DNA of 24,880 bases from Clostridiales bacterium (GTDB lineage: Bacteria > Bacillota > Clostridia > Christensenellales > Borkfalkiaceae), in assembly GCA_003538975.1 (NCBI GenBank), contig DPQQ01000001.1, forward strand, positions 434 to 25,313. Direction: 5' to 3'. Numbering within the stretch: position 1 is the first letter of the stretch; every line of letters begins with the position of its first letter. Below the pieces are notes generated by a model. That model was not told the origin of the DNA. It was given only the letters and a program-made list of their open reading frames with translations, and searched no databases. Below are positions 1 to 7,541 of the stretch, piece after piece. The translations under genes and the position numbers were made by a program.

Positions 1-401
1 TCGGCCATCATGGTGTTGGCGTCGCCTATACGGAGCTTTGTAACTATCATTACGTTCGCGCCGTTTGCGTGAGCGGTTATCGCCGCGGAAGAACCTGCGC
101 CGCCGCCGCCGATTACCAATACGTCTACGTCGTAGTCGGGATGTTCGAGATCGATTTTAAGACCTTCGATTCTCGATCTGCCCTGCAAAAGATCGGCGAG
201 TTCGTGCAATACTTTATCGCCTTTGTTTTTGCCGACTTTAAGATTTTCGTATGCGGATTCGATATAGTCGGGATGATTTTCTTTAAGAACGGCGTCTTTT
301 TCTTCGGCGGTCATACGCGGGAAGAGATTGTTCATTCTCTCTTCTCTCGTTTCTTCCACCTTTTTCATTGAAATAAGTTGTTCTTCGGTATATTTATACA
401 T
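1..401 (-). CDS. Fumarate reductase/succinate dehydrogenase-type flavoprotein subunit, N-terminal 133 residues (truncated by window edge)
   Basis: The gene starts at an ATG at 399-401 behind a good AAGGAG site and runs off the left edge. The visible protein has a charged, probably helical extension of about 90 residues. It is followed by a Rossmann FAD-binding motif, VIGGGGAGSSAA, at residues about 96-107, and then TKLRIGDANTMMA, which matches the segment after the first beta-alpha-beta unit in FrdA/SdhA/TfrA flavoproteins (established family knowledge). Such proteins carry FAD and reduce fumarate to succinate or the reverse. It is the last visible gene of the fumC-hdr-flx operon, 11 bases after its iron-sulfur partner. 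In most FrdA/SdhA proteins the FAD motif lies within the first 20 residues, so the extension is unusual. The active-site half is outside the window, so fumarate specificity is inferred from the partner and from the fumarase gene in the operon. A related FAD-dependent reductase acting on another enoate remains possible. Confidence 0.82.
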   Translation of the reverse strand, partial: MYKYTEEQLISMKKVEETREERMNNLFPRMTAEEKDAVLKENHPDYIESAYENLKVGKNKGDKVLHELADLLQGRSRIEGLKIDLEHPDYDVDVLVIGGGGAGSSAAITAHANGANVMIVTKLRIGDANTMMA

Positions 402-412
402 ATTGTTTCTCC

Positions 413-1087
413 TTATTTCTCGATGTCGCGGTGATTGTAGAGTTCTTTGAGTTCTTCGATCGGCTTATTCATTACGCTCGTTAAAAGCGCTTCGAAATCG
501 CCGTTGTTGATTTCTTCTACTCTCTTTTCAAGGTGTTCGCAAGGGGGCGCGATGTACTTGCCGTAAAGTCTTCTGGCAAGTTCGGCTACCTGCGGATGCG
601 AAATACCCGCGGGGCATCTCGACGAACATACGCCGCACATTACGCAGTCGAAGCTTTCTTCCGCGCATTTTTTGTATTCGCCGCGCTGAGCGTAAGCGAT
701 ATACTGCATGACGTTGAGTCCCTGCGTGCAGGATTTGGTGCATGCGTTACAGCCTATGCACGAATAAATTTCGGGATAAAGCTGCATCATGATCTGTTCG
801 GTCGGTTTAATCTTTTCGATATCGTAGACCTGTTTTACGAGCGGGAAGAACGGAAGCGTAGCTACGTACATTCCTTCTTCCACCTTAGTCTGACAGGCAA
901 GACAGGCTTTGAGTTCCTGCTGACCTTTTATTCTGTAAATTGTTGCGCAAGCTCCGCAAAAGCCGTTTCTGCAGCCGCAACCGCGGACAAGCTGATAACC
1001 GGCATATTCCATAGCCTTCATGATCGTAAGACTGTCCGGAACGCTGTATCTTTTGCCGAACAAATAAACGTTTACGAAATTTTCCAT
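413..1087 (-). CDS. Fumarate-reductase-type iron-sulfur subunit ([2Fe-2S] plus two [4Fe-4S] motifs)
   Basis: This 224-residue protein has an N-terminal plant-ferredoxin-type [2Fe-2S] site (C39-x4-C44-x2-C47, then C62). Two [4Fe-4S] motifs follow, at C110/C113/C116/C120 and C148/C151/C154/C158. The order [2Fe-2S] then dicluster domain is that of FrdB/SdhB and of the N-terminal half of TfrB of thiol:fumarate reductase. FrdB normally has a [3Fe-4S] as third cluster, whereas here the last motif keeps four cysteines. TfrB of methanogens carries a C-terminal CCG (HdrB-like) domain, which is absent here, but a separate hdrB lies in the same operon. The protein should wire electrons from the Hdr/Flx module to the flavoprotein encoded next. 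There are 9 bases between this gene and flxA, and the site AAGGAGATAAT precedes the ATG. It is cytoplasmic with no membrane segment. The ligand pattern is clear; the exact partner is inferred from context. Confidence 0.85.
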   Translation of the reverse strand: MENFVNVYLFGKRYSVPDSLTIMKAMEYAGYQLVRGCGCRNGFCGACATIYRIKGQQELKACLACQTKVEEGMYVATLPFFPLVKQVYDIEKIKPTEQIMMQLYPEIYSCIGCNACTKSCTQGLNVMQYIAYAQRGEYKKCAEESFDCVMCGVCSSRCPAGISHPQVAELARRLYGKYIAPPCEHLEKRVEEINNGDFEALLTSVMNKPIEELKELYNHRDIEK

Positions 1088-1096
1088 ATTATCTCC

Positions 1097-1924
1097 TTAA
1101 TATTCGGGCGGAAGTTCGTCGAGTTCGTCCATTCTGAATACGGGACCGTCTTTGCATACGAACTTGTTTCCTACGTTGCATCTGCCGCATTTGCCGATAC
1201 CGCATTTCATACGGAGTTCGAGCGTGGTGTATACTCTTTCCTTCTTGAAGCCGAGTTCGAGAAGTCCCGCGAGAGTGAATTTGATCATTATCGGGGGGCC
1301 GCAGAGAACTGCCGTCTGAGTAGGATCGAGACCTAATTCTTTAACGTAGTTGGGAACGAAACCTACGTGACCGTCCCACGTGTCTTCCGGTCTGTCGATC
1401 GTAAGATAAACGTTAAAGTCTTTTTCGTTTTCCCATTCGTTCTGTATTTCCTGAATATCTACTAAATCTTCCTTGCTTCTCGCGCCGTAAACTACGGTTA
1501 CTTTGCCGTAACTTCCGCGGTAGTGTCTGATATAGTTGATTACGCTGCGGAGCGGTGCGAGACCGATACCGCCTGCGATAAAGAGCATGTCTTTACCTTT
1601 GAAGTCGCCTTCTACCGGGAAAGGTCTGCCGTAAGGTCCTCTTACGGTTATCTGCTGACCTACTTCGAGCGAGTGGATGACCGAAGTAACGCAGCCGCAT
1701 TTTTTGATGGAGAATTCCATGTATTCTTCGTTTGTGGGCGAAGAAGTTATCGAGAACATACATTCGCCTACCGCGGGTACGGATACCATCGCGCACTGGC
1801 CGGGCATGTGTTCGAAAAGTTTTTTACCGTCGAGACCTACTACTCTGAAAGTCTTTACGTCCGCGGTATCCTTTCTGATGTCGGTTATAACGCCGATTCT
1901 CGGAATGAGTTTTTCAGTTTCCAA
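1097..1924 (-). CDS. flxA: FlxA-type FAD/NAD(P)H-binding oxidoreductase subunit
   Basis: This 275-residue protein belongs to the ferredoxin-NADP reductase superfamily and resembles FlxA, anaerobic sulfite reductase subunit B and dihydroorotate dehydrogenase electron-transfer subunits. The FAD-binding barrel carries SITSSP at residues 58-63. The NAD-binding half has AGGIGLAPLR at 117-126 and CGPP at 208-211. A C-terminal [2Fe-2S] site is formed by C241, C246, C249 and C257. In FlxABCD-HdrABC complexes of sulfate reducers this subunit oxidises NADH and feeds electrons through FlxB/FlxC toward FlxD and HdrA (established for that family). Its start overlaps the end of flxB by 11 bases, which suggests translational coupling. 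Here it would be the NADH entry point of the operon's complex. Choice of NADH over NADPH is inferred from family, not from a specific residue. Confidence 0.85.
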   Translation of the reverse strand: METEKLIPRIGVITDIRKDTADVKTFRVVGLDGKKLFEHMPGQCAMVSVPAVGECMFSITSSPTNEEYMEFSIKKCGCVTSVIHSLEVGQQITVRGPYGRPFPVEGDFKGKDMLFIAGGIGLAPLRSVINYIRHYRGSYGKVTVVYGARSKEDLVDIQEIQNEWENEKDFNVYLTIDRPEDTWDGHVGFVPNYVKELGLDPTQTAVLCGPPIMIKFTLAGLLELGFKKERVYTTLELRMKCGIGKCGRCNVGNKFVCKDGPVFRMDELDELPPEY

Positions 1925-2945
1925 TTTTCTTACCCCCTATTTTCTTTACGACCTTCAAAATATTGAGGTGCTGAGGACATTTGTTTACGCATCTGCCGCA
2001 TCCTACGCACGAATACGTTCCGCCGTACTGCGAGGGATAATAAACGAGTTTGTGCATGAATCTTTGTCTGAATCTCTGCATCTGGGTGTTTCTGGAGTTT
2101 GCCGCCGCCATCTGCGTGAAGTCCCTGTACATGCAGGAATCCCAGCATCTGAAACGGATGGCGCCCGAATCGGTCCTGAAATCTCTTATGTCGAAGCACT
2201 GGCAGGTCGGGCATACGAAAGTACATGTGCCGCAGCCTAAGCACGCTTCGGAGAGTTCGCCCCAGTCGGGAAGATTGAAAAGTTCGTTAAGATTTTCTTC
2301 CTTGAATACCGAAAGATCGATGTTCATGTAAGGAAGCTTATTAACGACTTCGTTAATATTTTTCTTTATTTCTTCTACCTTTTCTTCGCCGCCTGCTTCC
2401 GAAACTTCTTTAAGAGTATCCAAAAGCTTTTCGCCCTTTTCGGTATTGGCGGTAAGGTACATGTATTCTTCGTCCGTCCACATGGTCGCGTCGCCTTTCG
2501 GGCTTGCGGGATCGATGCCGAAATTTTTGCAGAAGCAGCTTATTTCGGGCTTGTTGCACGCAAGCGTCACGATAACGGCGGCTTCTCTTCTTGATTTATA
2601 ATAAGTATCTACGGGTTCGGACAAAAATACGTTGTCAAGGATTTCGAAAGACTTATAGTCGCATGCTTTTACGCCGAAGATAACGAATTCCGACTTTTCG
2701 GTTCTTATATCGTCGATTTCGATATTCTTGCCGGAGAGTCTGAACTTCATCATCGTTTCGCTCTGCGGAAAGAAGAAATCCTTTGCGCTCTTTACGGTTT
2801 TAAGAGTATCGAGAGATACTTCGACTCCGTTTTCGTACTTGCCGTAGTTGACCTGTCCCGCCTTTTTTACGGGAAGATACAAATCTTCCTTTGCGGCGAT
2901 AAGGTTATAAACTTTTTCTTCGTCTGCTCTTTTGATTTTAATCAT
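1914..2945 (-). CDS. flxB: FlxB-type 4Fe-4S dicluster protein
   Basis: This 343-residue protein is of the FlxB/anaerobic sulfite reductase subunit A/HydB type. The N-terminal 230 residues form the characteristic domain with FGVKACDYKSF at about 90-100. It is followed by two [4Fe-4S] motifs at C235/C238/C241/C245 (LGCGTCTFVCPTCQC, with extra cysteines at 248 and 250) and C313/C316/C319/C323 (VGCGRCVNKCPQ). It is expected to bridge electron flow from the NADH-oxidising FlxA to FlxC/FlxD. Its ATG overlaps the flxC stop as ATGA, giving a 4-base overlap and strong coupling. The similarly built neighbour at 2942-3916 suggests that B and C arose from a common dicluster ancestor, as in other Flx loci. 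It is cytoplasmic with no signal or membrane segment. Confidence 0.82.
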   Translation of the reverse strand: MIKIKRADEEKVYNLIAAKEDLYLPVKKAGQVNYGKYENGVEVSLDTLKTVKSAKDFFFPQSETMMKFRLSGKNIEIDDIRTEKSEFVIFGVKACDYKSFEILDNVFLSEPVDTYYKSRREAAVIVTLACNKPEISCFCKNFGIDPASPKGDATMWTDEEYMYLTANTEKGEKLLDTLKEVSEAGGEEKVEEIKKNINEVVNKLPYMNIDLSVFKEENLNELFNLPDWGELSEACLGCGTCTFVCPTCQCFDIRDFRTDSGAIRFRCWDSCMYRDFTQMAAANSRNTQMQRFRQRFMHKLVYYPSQYGGTYSCVGCGRCVNKCPQHLNILKVVKKIGGKKIGN

Positions 2946-3916
2946 TTTCTTTCACCGCCTACGTTAGGTTCTCTGTCCGAAGTCGCGTACGAAGTGAGCG
3001 GGGTTTTGCCTTCGCTCGTTTCACCTGCGGTGAAATCTCCGTAAAACGCGTCGTAATCCTTTATGAACTTTCTGTTAAGTAAATGAAGCGGAATACGTTC
3101 GGGACATACTCTCGAACATTCGCCGCAGTCGGTACATCTGCCCGCTACGTGGAACGCTCTGATGATATGATAAAGCTGTTCTTCGAACTCTACGTCGTTC
3201 GCTTTGGCAGCGATGCCGGAATCTACGTTGTCGAAAACGCACTTGGTGCAGGTGCATGCCGGGCATACGTTTCTGCAGGCGTTGCAACGGATACATTTCG
3301 AAAGCTGGCTCTTCCAGAAAGCGAATCTTTCGTCTTCGGTCATCGCTTCGAGTTTTGCTACTTCGGAGAATCTGTCGTTCGCCGTTTCGTCCATTTCATG
3401 AAGAACTATCGTTTCGTCCGAAACCATGAACTTTTTACCCTTGCAGGACAAGCACTTTTCGAGAAGGACTTCGGGCTTGTCGAAGGTCTTTTCGCCGTAA
3501 ACGGTTGTTACTTTTACGGTATTGCCGTCGTATTCTTCTCCCGTTATGCCGTCGGCTCCGAGGTCGGCAAGCTTGTAGTTGTCGAGCTTACCCTGACATT
3601 CGATTCCGATAACGTACGTCTTTTCGCGGGTTATTCTGTGTTCCTTTAAGAGTTCGTTGAAGCTGTAAGTGTCGCACGGCTTCAAAAATACCGCGGTCTT
3701 ACCTTCTTTTTTGTTTATTTCAACAAGATATTTCGAAAGGTTGGCTCCGCAGAAATCATTGTAAACGAATTCTTTAAGGCTTTCTTCCGTTTCGAACGTG
3801 GCGGGAGACGGATCGTAATAAAATTCGCCTTTCTTCCAGCCGACGACTCTCGCGACTTCGCCCGACTTCAAGAGTTCGGCGGCGCGGGATATCATTTTGT
3901 TTTCAAGCTCAGTCAT
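2942..3916 (-). CDS. flxC: FlxC-type 4Fe-4S dicluster protein
   Basis: This 324-residue protein has a domain related to the F420-hydrogenase/FrhB-like N-terminal region (LKPCDTY at about 79-84, IGIECQGK at 103-110). It also has a Cys pair at C155/C158 and two [4Fe-4S] motifs at C208/C211/C214/C218 and C261/C264/C267/C271. Additional cysteines at 221, 223 and 226 follow the first motif. Family knowledge places such a protein in the Flx module as an electron relay between FlxB and FlxD. The last 40 residues are polar and look disordered. The start overlaps the end of the mvhD/flxD gene by 8 bases. Distinguishing FlxC from related HdrA-associated ferredoxin subunits rests mainly on gene order (D-C-B-A downstream of hdrBCA), so the letter assigned is less certain than the type. 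Confidence 0.8.
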   Translation of the reverse strand: MTELENKMISRAAELLKSGEVARVVGWKKGEFYYDPSPATFETEESLKEFVYNDFCGANLSKYLVEINKKEGKTAVFLKPCDTYSFNELLKEHRITREKTYVIGIECQGKLDNYKLADLGADGITGEEYDGNTVKVTTVYGEKTFDKPEVLLEKCLSCKGKKFMVSDETIVLHEMDETANDRFSEVAKLEAMTEDERFAFWKSQLSKCIRCNACRNVCPACTCTKCVFDNVDSGIAAKANDVEFEEQLYHIIRAFHVAGRCTDCGECSRVCPERIPLHLLNRKFIKDYDAFYGDFTAGETSEGKTPLTSYATSDREPNVGGERK

Positions 3917-4373
3917 TGTTTCGATCCTCCTTTACACGCAAATCCTGCAATCTCTTGTTTTCGCCGAGAGCGGTTACGTCTTTGACGAAGTCGTTCATTA
4001 CGGCGGAGAATCTTGCGCCTTCCGCGGCGGAAACCCATTCTACTCTCGTTCTTTCCTTTTCGATACCCATATAGTTAAGGAAGCTGAATAAAAGGGCCAT
4101 TCTTCTTCTCGTGTAGTAGTTGCCGGTTACGTAGTGGCAATCTCCTGGATGGCATCCGCAAAGAATTACGCCGTCCGCGCCTTGCTGGAAAGCTTTAAGC
4201 ACGAAAGCGGGGTTTACTCTGCAAGAGCAGGGTACGCGGATTATTTTTACGTTCGCGGGGTAAGAAAGTCTGCTCGATCCCGCAAGATCGGCGCCCGCAT
4301 ACGAACACCAGTTGCAGCAAAACGCGACTATGTTCGGAACGAATTCTTTCTTTTCGTTAGTTATCTCTTGCAT
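3909..4373 (-). CDS. flxD: MvhD/FlxD-type [2Fe-2S] adaptor protein
   Basis: This 154-residue protein carries all the landmarks of the MvhD family: FCCNWCSYAGADLAG (C19, C20, C23), PCSCRVNP (C49, C51) and LCGCHPGDCHY (C72, C74, C79). In methanogen MvhAGD-HdrABC and in FlxABCD-HdrABC, this small protein carries a [2Fe-2S] cluster and docks on the C-terminal part of HdrA, delivering electrons to its bifurcating FAD. Here its gene follows hdrA directly with a 13-base overlap, fitting a tight stoichiometric complex. Because Flx-type subunits rather than hydrogenase or formate dehydrogenase subunits follow, the electrons should come from NADH. The C-terminal 30 residues are charged and variable in the family. 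Confidence 0.92.
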   Translation of the reverse strand: MQEITNEKKEFVPNIVAFCCNWCSYAGADLAGSSRLSYPANVKIIRVPCSCRVNPAFVLKAFQQGADGVILCGCHPGDCHYVTGNYYTRRRMALLFSFLNYMGIEKERTRVEWVSAAEGARFSAVMNDFVKDVTALGENKRLQDLRVKEDRNND

Positions 4374-6352
4374 ATTTCGACTACCTCGTTCATTACCTGT
4401 TTATAAGAGAATCCCGAAAGATCCATTGCTCCCGAAGGACACGTTACCGTACAAGCGCCGCAGCCGTGGCATACCGCGGGGTTTACGCTCGCTACTCTTC
4501 TTACTTCGGTCTTGCCGCCGCCGATTCTGAATTCTTTATCGACGTAGGTTATCGCGCCGTAAGCGCATACGTTTGCGCACTGCGAACAGCCGTTGCACAT
4601 GTTTTCGTTCGAATGAGCTACGCACGGATTGGTCTTTAATTTGTCTTTTGCCAGAAGTCCCAATACCTTAGCCGCGCAAGCGGATGCCTGCGAAACGGTT
4701 TCGGGAATGTCCTTCGGCCCCTGGCACATACCCGCAAGGTATACGCCGGCTGTAGGACTTTCGACCGGTCTGAGTTTGGGATGAGCTTCGGTCAGGAAGT
4801 TGTTAGTATCGATACTCGCCGTTAAAAGCGTGGCGATCTTTCTTACCGAAGGCTCCGGTTCGATGGCTACGGCGAGAACTACGAGGTCGCTCGGGATTAC
4901 TACCTGTTCGTTGTCGATAAGGTTGCTGCCCTGAACCATGAGTTTGCCGTTTTCGTTATAAACTTTGCCGACCATACCTTTGATGTAATCGACGCCGTAC
5001 TGTTCGACGGCTCTTCTGTAAAATTCGTCGTAATTCTTGCCGGGGCATCTTACGTCGATATAGAACACGTGAACTTCGGTATCGGGATACTTTTCACGGA
5101 TGAGCATGGCGTGCTTCGCGGTGTACATACAGCAGATCTTGCTGCAGTAGGGTTTGCCGCAACCGGAAACGTCTCTCGAACCTACGCACTGTATAAACGT
5201 TATTACCTTGGGATGAGTTCCGTCGGACGGTCTTAAAAGGGTGCCGTTGGTGGGACCTGCGGCGTTCATAAGTCTTTCGAGTTCCAAAGAAGTGATTACG
5301 TCTTTGTTTTCGGCATAGCCGTATTCTTCGAACTTATCTATTTCGATAGGTTTGAAGCCGGTGGCTACTACTATCGCGCCGTACTGTCTTTCGATGAATT
5401 CGTCCTGCATTTCGTAGTTTATCGCGCCCGCGCCGCAGAACTTGCTGCATATGCCGCACTTGCCGGTTTTAAGCTTCAAGCACTGTTCGGGATCGATTAC
5501 CGCTACGTTCGGGATAGCCTGAGCGAACGGTATGTAGATAGCCGTTCTGTTGTTCAGCTTCATATTGAATTCGTTAAGTCCCTTTCTCGACGGACACTTT
5601 TCCATGCAGACTTTGCAGCCGGTGCATTTCTTTTCGTCTACGTATCTCGCCTTTCTTTTTATCGTGACGGTGAAGTTTCCTACGAAACCTTTTACGTCTT
5701 CGACTTCGGAATACGAAAGGATGTCTATATTTTCGTTCTGGGCGCAGTCAACCATTTTCGGCGTTACGATACACGACGAGCAGTCGAGCGTCGGGAACGT
5801 TTTGTCGAGCTGAGCCATTCTTCCGCCGATGGTGGGGTTCTTTTCGACGATATCTACGGGATAACCCGCTTCCGCTATGTCGAGAGCAGCCTGCATGCCG
5901 GCGATGCCGCCGCCGATAACGAGAGCGCGTTTGATAACGGGACTTTCGCCTTCGGTAAGCGGTGTGTTGAGTTTAACTTTGGCTATCGCGGTTCTTACCA
6001 AAATAAGAGCCTTTTCGGTCGCTTCTTCCTTGTCTTTGTGAATCCAGGAACACTGTTCTCTGATGTTCGCGATTTCGACCATGTAGGGGTTGAGTCCCAT
6101 CGAAGCGGCTGCCTTTCTGAAAGTCGCTTCGTGCATACGCGGAGAACACGAACCTACAACGATACCCGTAAGGTTGTAATCTTTAATTGCGTTTTTGATG
6201 AGCTGTTGTCCGTTTTCGGAACACATGTACTGATAATCGGCGGCAAATACGACGCCCGGTTCGCTCTTAATCGTTTCGGCGACTCTCGCGACGTCTACGG
6301 TACCGGCGATGTTAGTTCCGCAATGGCAAATAAATACTCCGATTCTGTTCAT
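4361..6352 (-). CDS. hdrA: HdrA, electron-bifurcating flavin/iron-sulfur subunit of a heterodisulfide-reductase-type complex
   Basis: This 663-residue protein is a full-length canonical HdrA. It opens with the N-terminal HdrA domain (ICHCG at 8-12, C43, GSCSPRMHE at 67-75). The FAD Rossmann motif VIGGGIAGMQAA is at 145-156, and LDCSSCIVTPKM is at 189-200. An inserted ferredoxin domain has C243/C246/C249/C253 and C291/C299/C302/C306, and the C-terminal ferredoxin has C586/C589/C592/C596 and C628/C631/C634/C638. HdrA's FAD splits an electron pair from the MvhD/Flx side, sending one toward HdrB and the other toward ferredoxin (established for methanogen and Flx-Hdr complexes). The start has AAGGAAG upstream, and hdrC ends 14 bases before. 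No fused MvhD or duplicated HdrA domain is present. Confidence 0.95.
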   Translation of the reverse strand: MNRIGVFICHCGTNIAGTVDVARVAETIKSEPGVVFAADYQYMCSENGQQLIKNAIKDYNLTGIVVGSCSPRMHEATFRKAAASMGLNPYMVEIANIREQCSWIHKDKEEATEKALILVRTAIAKVKLNTPLTEGESPVIKRALVIGGGIAGMQAALDIAEAGYPVDIVEKNPTIGGRMAQLDKTFPTLDCSSCIVTPKMVDCAQNENIDILSYSEVEDVKGFVGNFTVTIKRKARYVDEKKCTGCKVCMEKCPSRKGLNEFNMKLNNRTAIYIPFAQAIPNVAVIDPEQCLKLKTGKCGICSKFCGAGAINYEMQDEFIERQYGAIVVATGFKPIEIDKFEEYGYAENKDVITSLELERLMNAAGPTNGTLLRPSDGTHPKVITFIQCVGSRDVSGCGKPYCSKICCMYTAKHAMLIREKYPDTEVHVFYIDVRCPGKNYDEFYRRAVEQYGVDYIKGMVGKVYNENGKLMVQGSNLIDNEQVVIPSDLVVLAVAIEPEPSVRKIATLLTASIDTNNFLTEAHPKLRPVESPTAGVYLAGMCQGPKDIPETVSQASACAAKVLGLLAKDKLKTNPCVAHSNENMCNGCSQCANVCAYGAITYVDKEFRIGGGKTEVRRVASVNPAVCHGCGACTVTCPSGAMDLSGFSYKQVMNEVVEICKR

Positions 6353-6366
6353 TTTTTCTTCCTTTA

Positions 6367-6753
6367 TTACTTGTTATACTTTCTGTAAGCCGATACCAAT
6401 AACTGCTGCGGAATATATCCGTCGATTATCGGAGGAATATCCTCGGCTTTTAAACCGTTGCCGCCCTGCGCGCCTTTAACGGTGTTTCTTACTGCTTCTA
6501 TAACGCCCTGCGGAGCGACTCCTCTCGGACAACGCTCTACGCAAGCCATACACGACAGACAATGCCATATGGCGTTGCTGCTAAGTAGCTTATCTACTTT
6601 GCCCTGCGCGAGATAGGATACGAACTGATGGGGTTTGATATCCATTTCTTTGAATGCCGGGCATCTTCCGGAACATTTGCCGCACTTCATACACTTTTTG
6701 ACGTTGGTGCCGCTGATAAGGTTTATGTTCTCGATAATTTCGGTCTTATTCAT
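6367..6753 (-). CDS. hdrC: HdrC, 4Fe-4S relay subunit
   Basis: This 128-residue protein has two [4Fe-4S] motifs, C21/C24/C27/C31 and C65/C68/C71/C75 (LSCMACVERCPRG), in the spacing typical of HdrC. In Hdr complexes it passes electrons from HdrA to HdrB. It is shorter than many HdrC proteins (often about 180-190 residues in methanogens) because the C-terminal helical region is reduced. Its ATG lies inside the end of hdrB (8-base overlap), and its ribosome site GGGGGTGAAAG sits in the hdrB coding sequence. The cluster ligands are complete, so the short length need not mean loss of function. Confidence 0.92.
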   Translation of the reverse strand: MNKTEIIENINLISGTNVKKCMKCGKCSGRCPAFKEMDIKPHQFVSYLAQGKVDKLLSSNAIWHCLSCMACVERCPRGVAPQGVIEAVRNTVKGAQGGNGLKAEDIPPIIDGYIPQQLLVSAYRKYNK

Positions 6754-7528
6754 CTTTCACCCCCAGCGCTTCCGCCAAAAGTTCCGTAAAATACTTGACG
6801 GGAAGAATTTCGCCGCCGTTTACCTGTAAATTGTAAAGACAGAGCGGACAAGCGGTTATAACGAGTTCCGCGCCCTTTTCCTTTGCGCTGGACAAAACGA
6901 TTTCGCTTCTCTTTTTAGGAAGTTCTTTGTCTTTAAGTCCTACGTACGCGCCGCAGCACTCGTTTCTCATCGGATATACGACGGGAGTTCCGCCGATAGC
7001 CGTTATAAAGTCTTCGATAATCGTGGGGTTTTCGGGATTGTCGAAAGCCATGTCTTTGCCGGGACGAAGCAGCAGGCATCCGTAATACGCGCCTATCTTT
7101 TTGTTTATCGGATTAACTACGGCTTTTTTGATATTGTCGAAACCTACGACGTTTTTGAGCATCTCGAGATAATGAATGACTTCCGTCTCGCCCGAATATT
7201 CTTCGTCGAGTTTAAGGTAGGCGTTAGCCTTGCTCCTTATGTTGTCGTCGTTTTTCATATCGAGATTGGTTCTTTTGATTACGTTGTGACAGGCGGAACA
7301 AAGAGTCAGAAGTTTGCCGCCGTTATGCTTGGCGTAGTCCAAAGCTCTCACCGCGGAAAGCTTGGTTGCGATTTCGTCCCTTGCCGTCGGATAAACCGCT
7401 CCGCAGCACTGCCAGTTTTCGATTTCTTCCATCGTGACGCCGAGCTTTTCCGCCGAAAGTCTCGCGTACTTATCGAGATCTTTCGCTTTGGTTTTAAGGG
7501 TACAACCCGGATAATAACAAATTTTCAT
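6746..7528 (-). CDS. hdrB: HdrB, CCG-domain subunit with two predicted noncubane [4Fe-4S] sites
   Basis: This 260-residue protein has two complete CCG domains: C9-x31-C41-C42-x34-C77-x2-C80 and C151-x39-C191-C192-x34-C227-x2-C230. In methanogen HdrB each motif holds a noncubane [4Fe-4S] cluster that cleaves the CoM-S-S-CoB disulfide (established). No coenzyme M/B chemistry is expected in this organism. The electron acceptor is therefore either an unknown disulfide or, by analogy with thiol:fumarate reductase (whose TfrB carries an HdrB-like domain), the fumarate reductase subunits encoded downstream. Both motifs are intact, so catalytic chemistry on a disulfide cannot be ruled out. The gene lies 13 bases after fumC and overlaps hdrC. 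Confidence 0.94.
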   Translation of the reverse strand: MKICYYPGCTLKTKAKDLDKYARLSAEKLGVTMEEIENWQCCGAVYPTARDEIATKLSAVRALDYAKHNGGKLLTLCSACHNVIKRTNLDMKNDDNIRSKANAYLKLDEEYSGETEVIHYLEMLKNVVGFDNIKKAVVNPINKKIGAYYGCLLLRPGKDMAFDNPENPTIIEDFITAIGGTPVVYPMRNECCGAYVGLKDKELPKKRSEIVLSSAKEKGAELVITACPLCLYNLQVNGGEILPVKYFTELLAEALGVKDE

Positions 7529-7541
7529 CTTTTACCTATAA

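Noticed and set aside
533..1336. Plus-strand open frame of 267 codons opposite the iron-sulfur subunit and flxA
   Set aside because: It is a shadow of two well-supported minus-strand genes with complete cofactor motifs, has no ribosome site, and encodes a composition typical of antisense frames.
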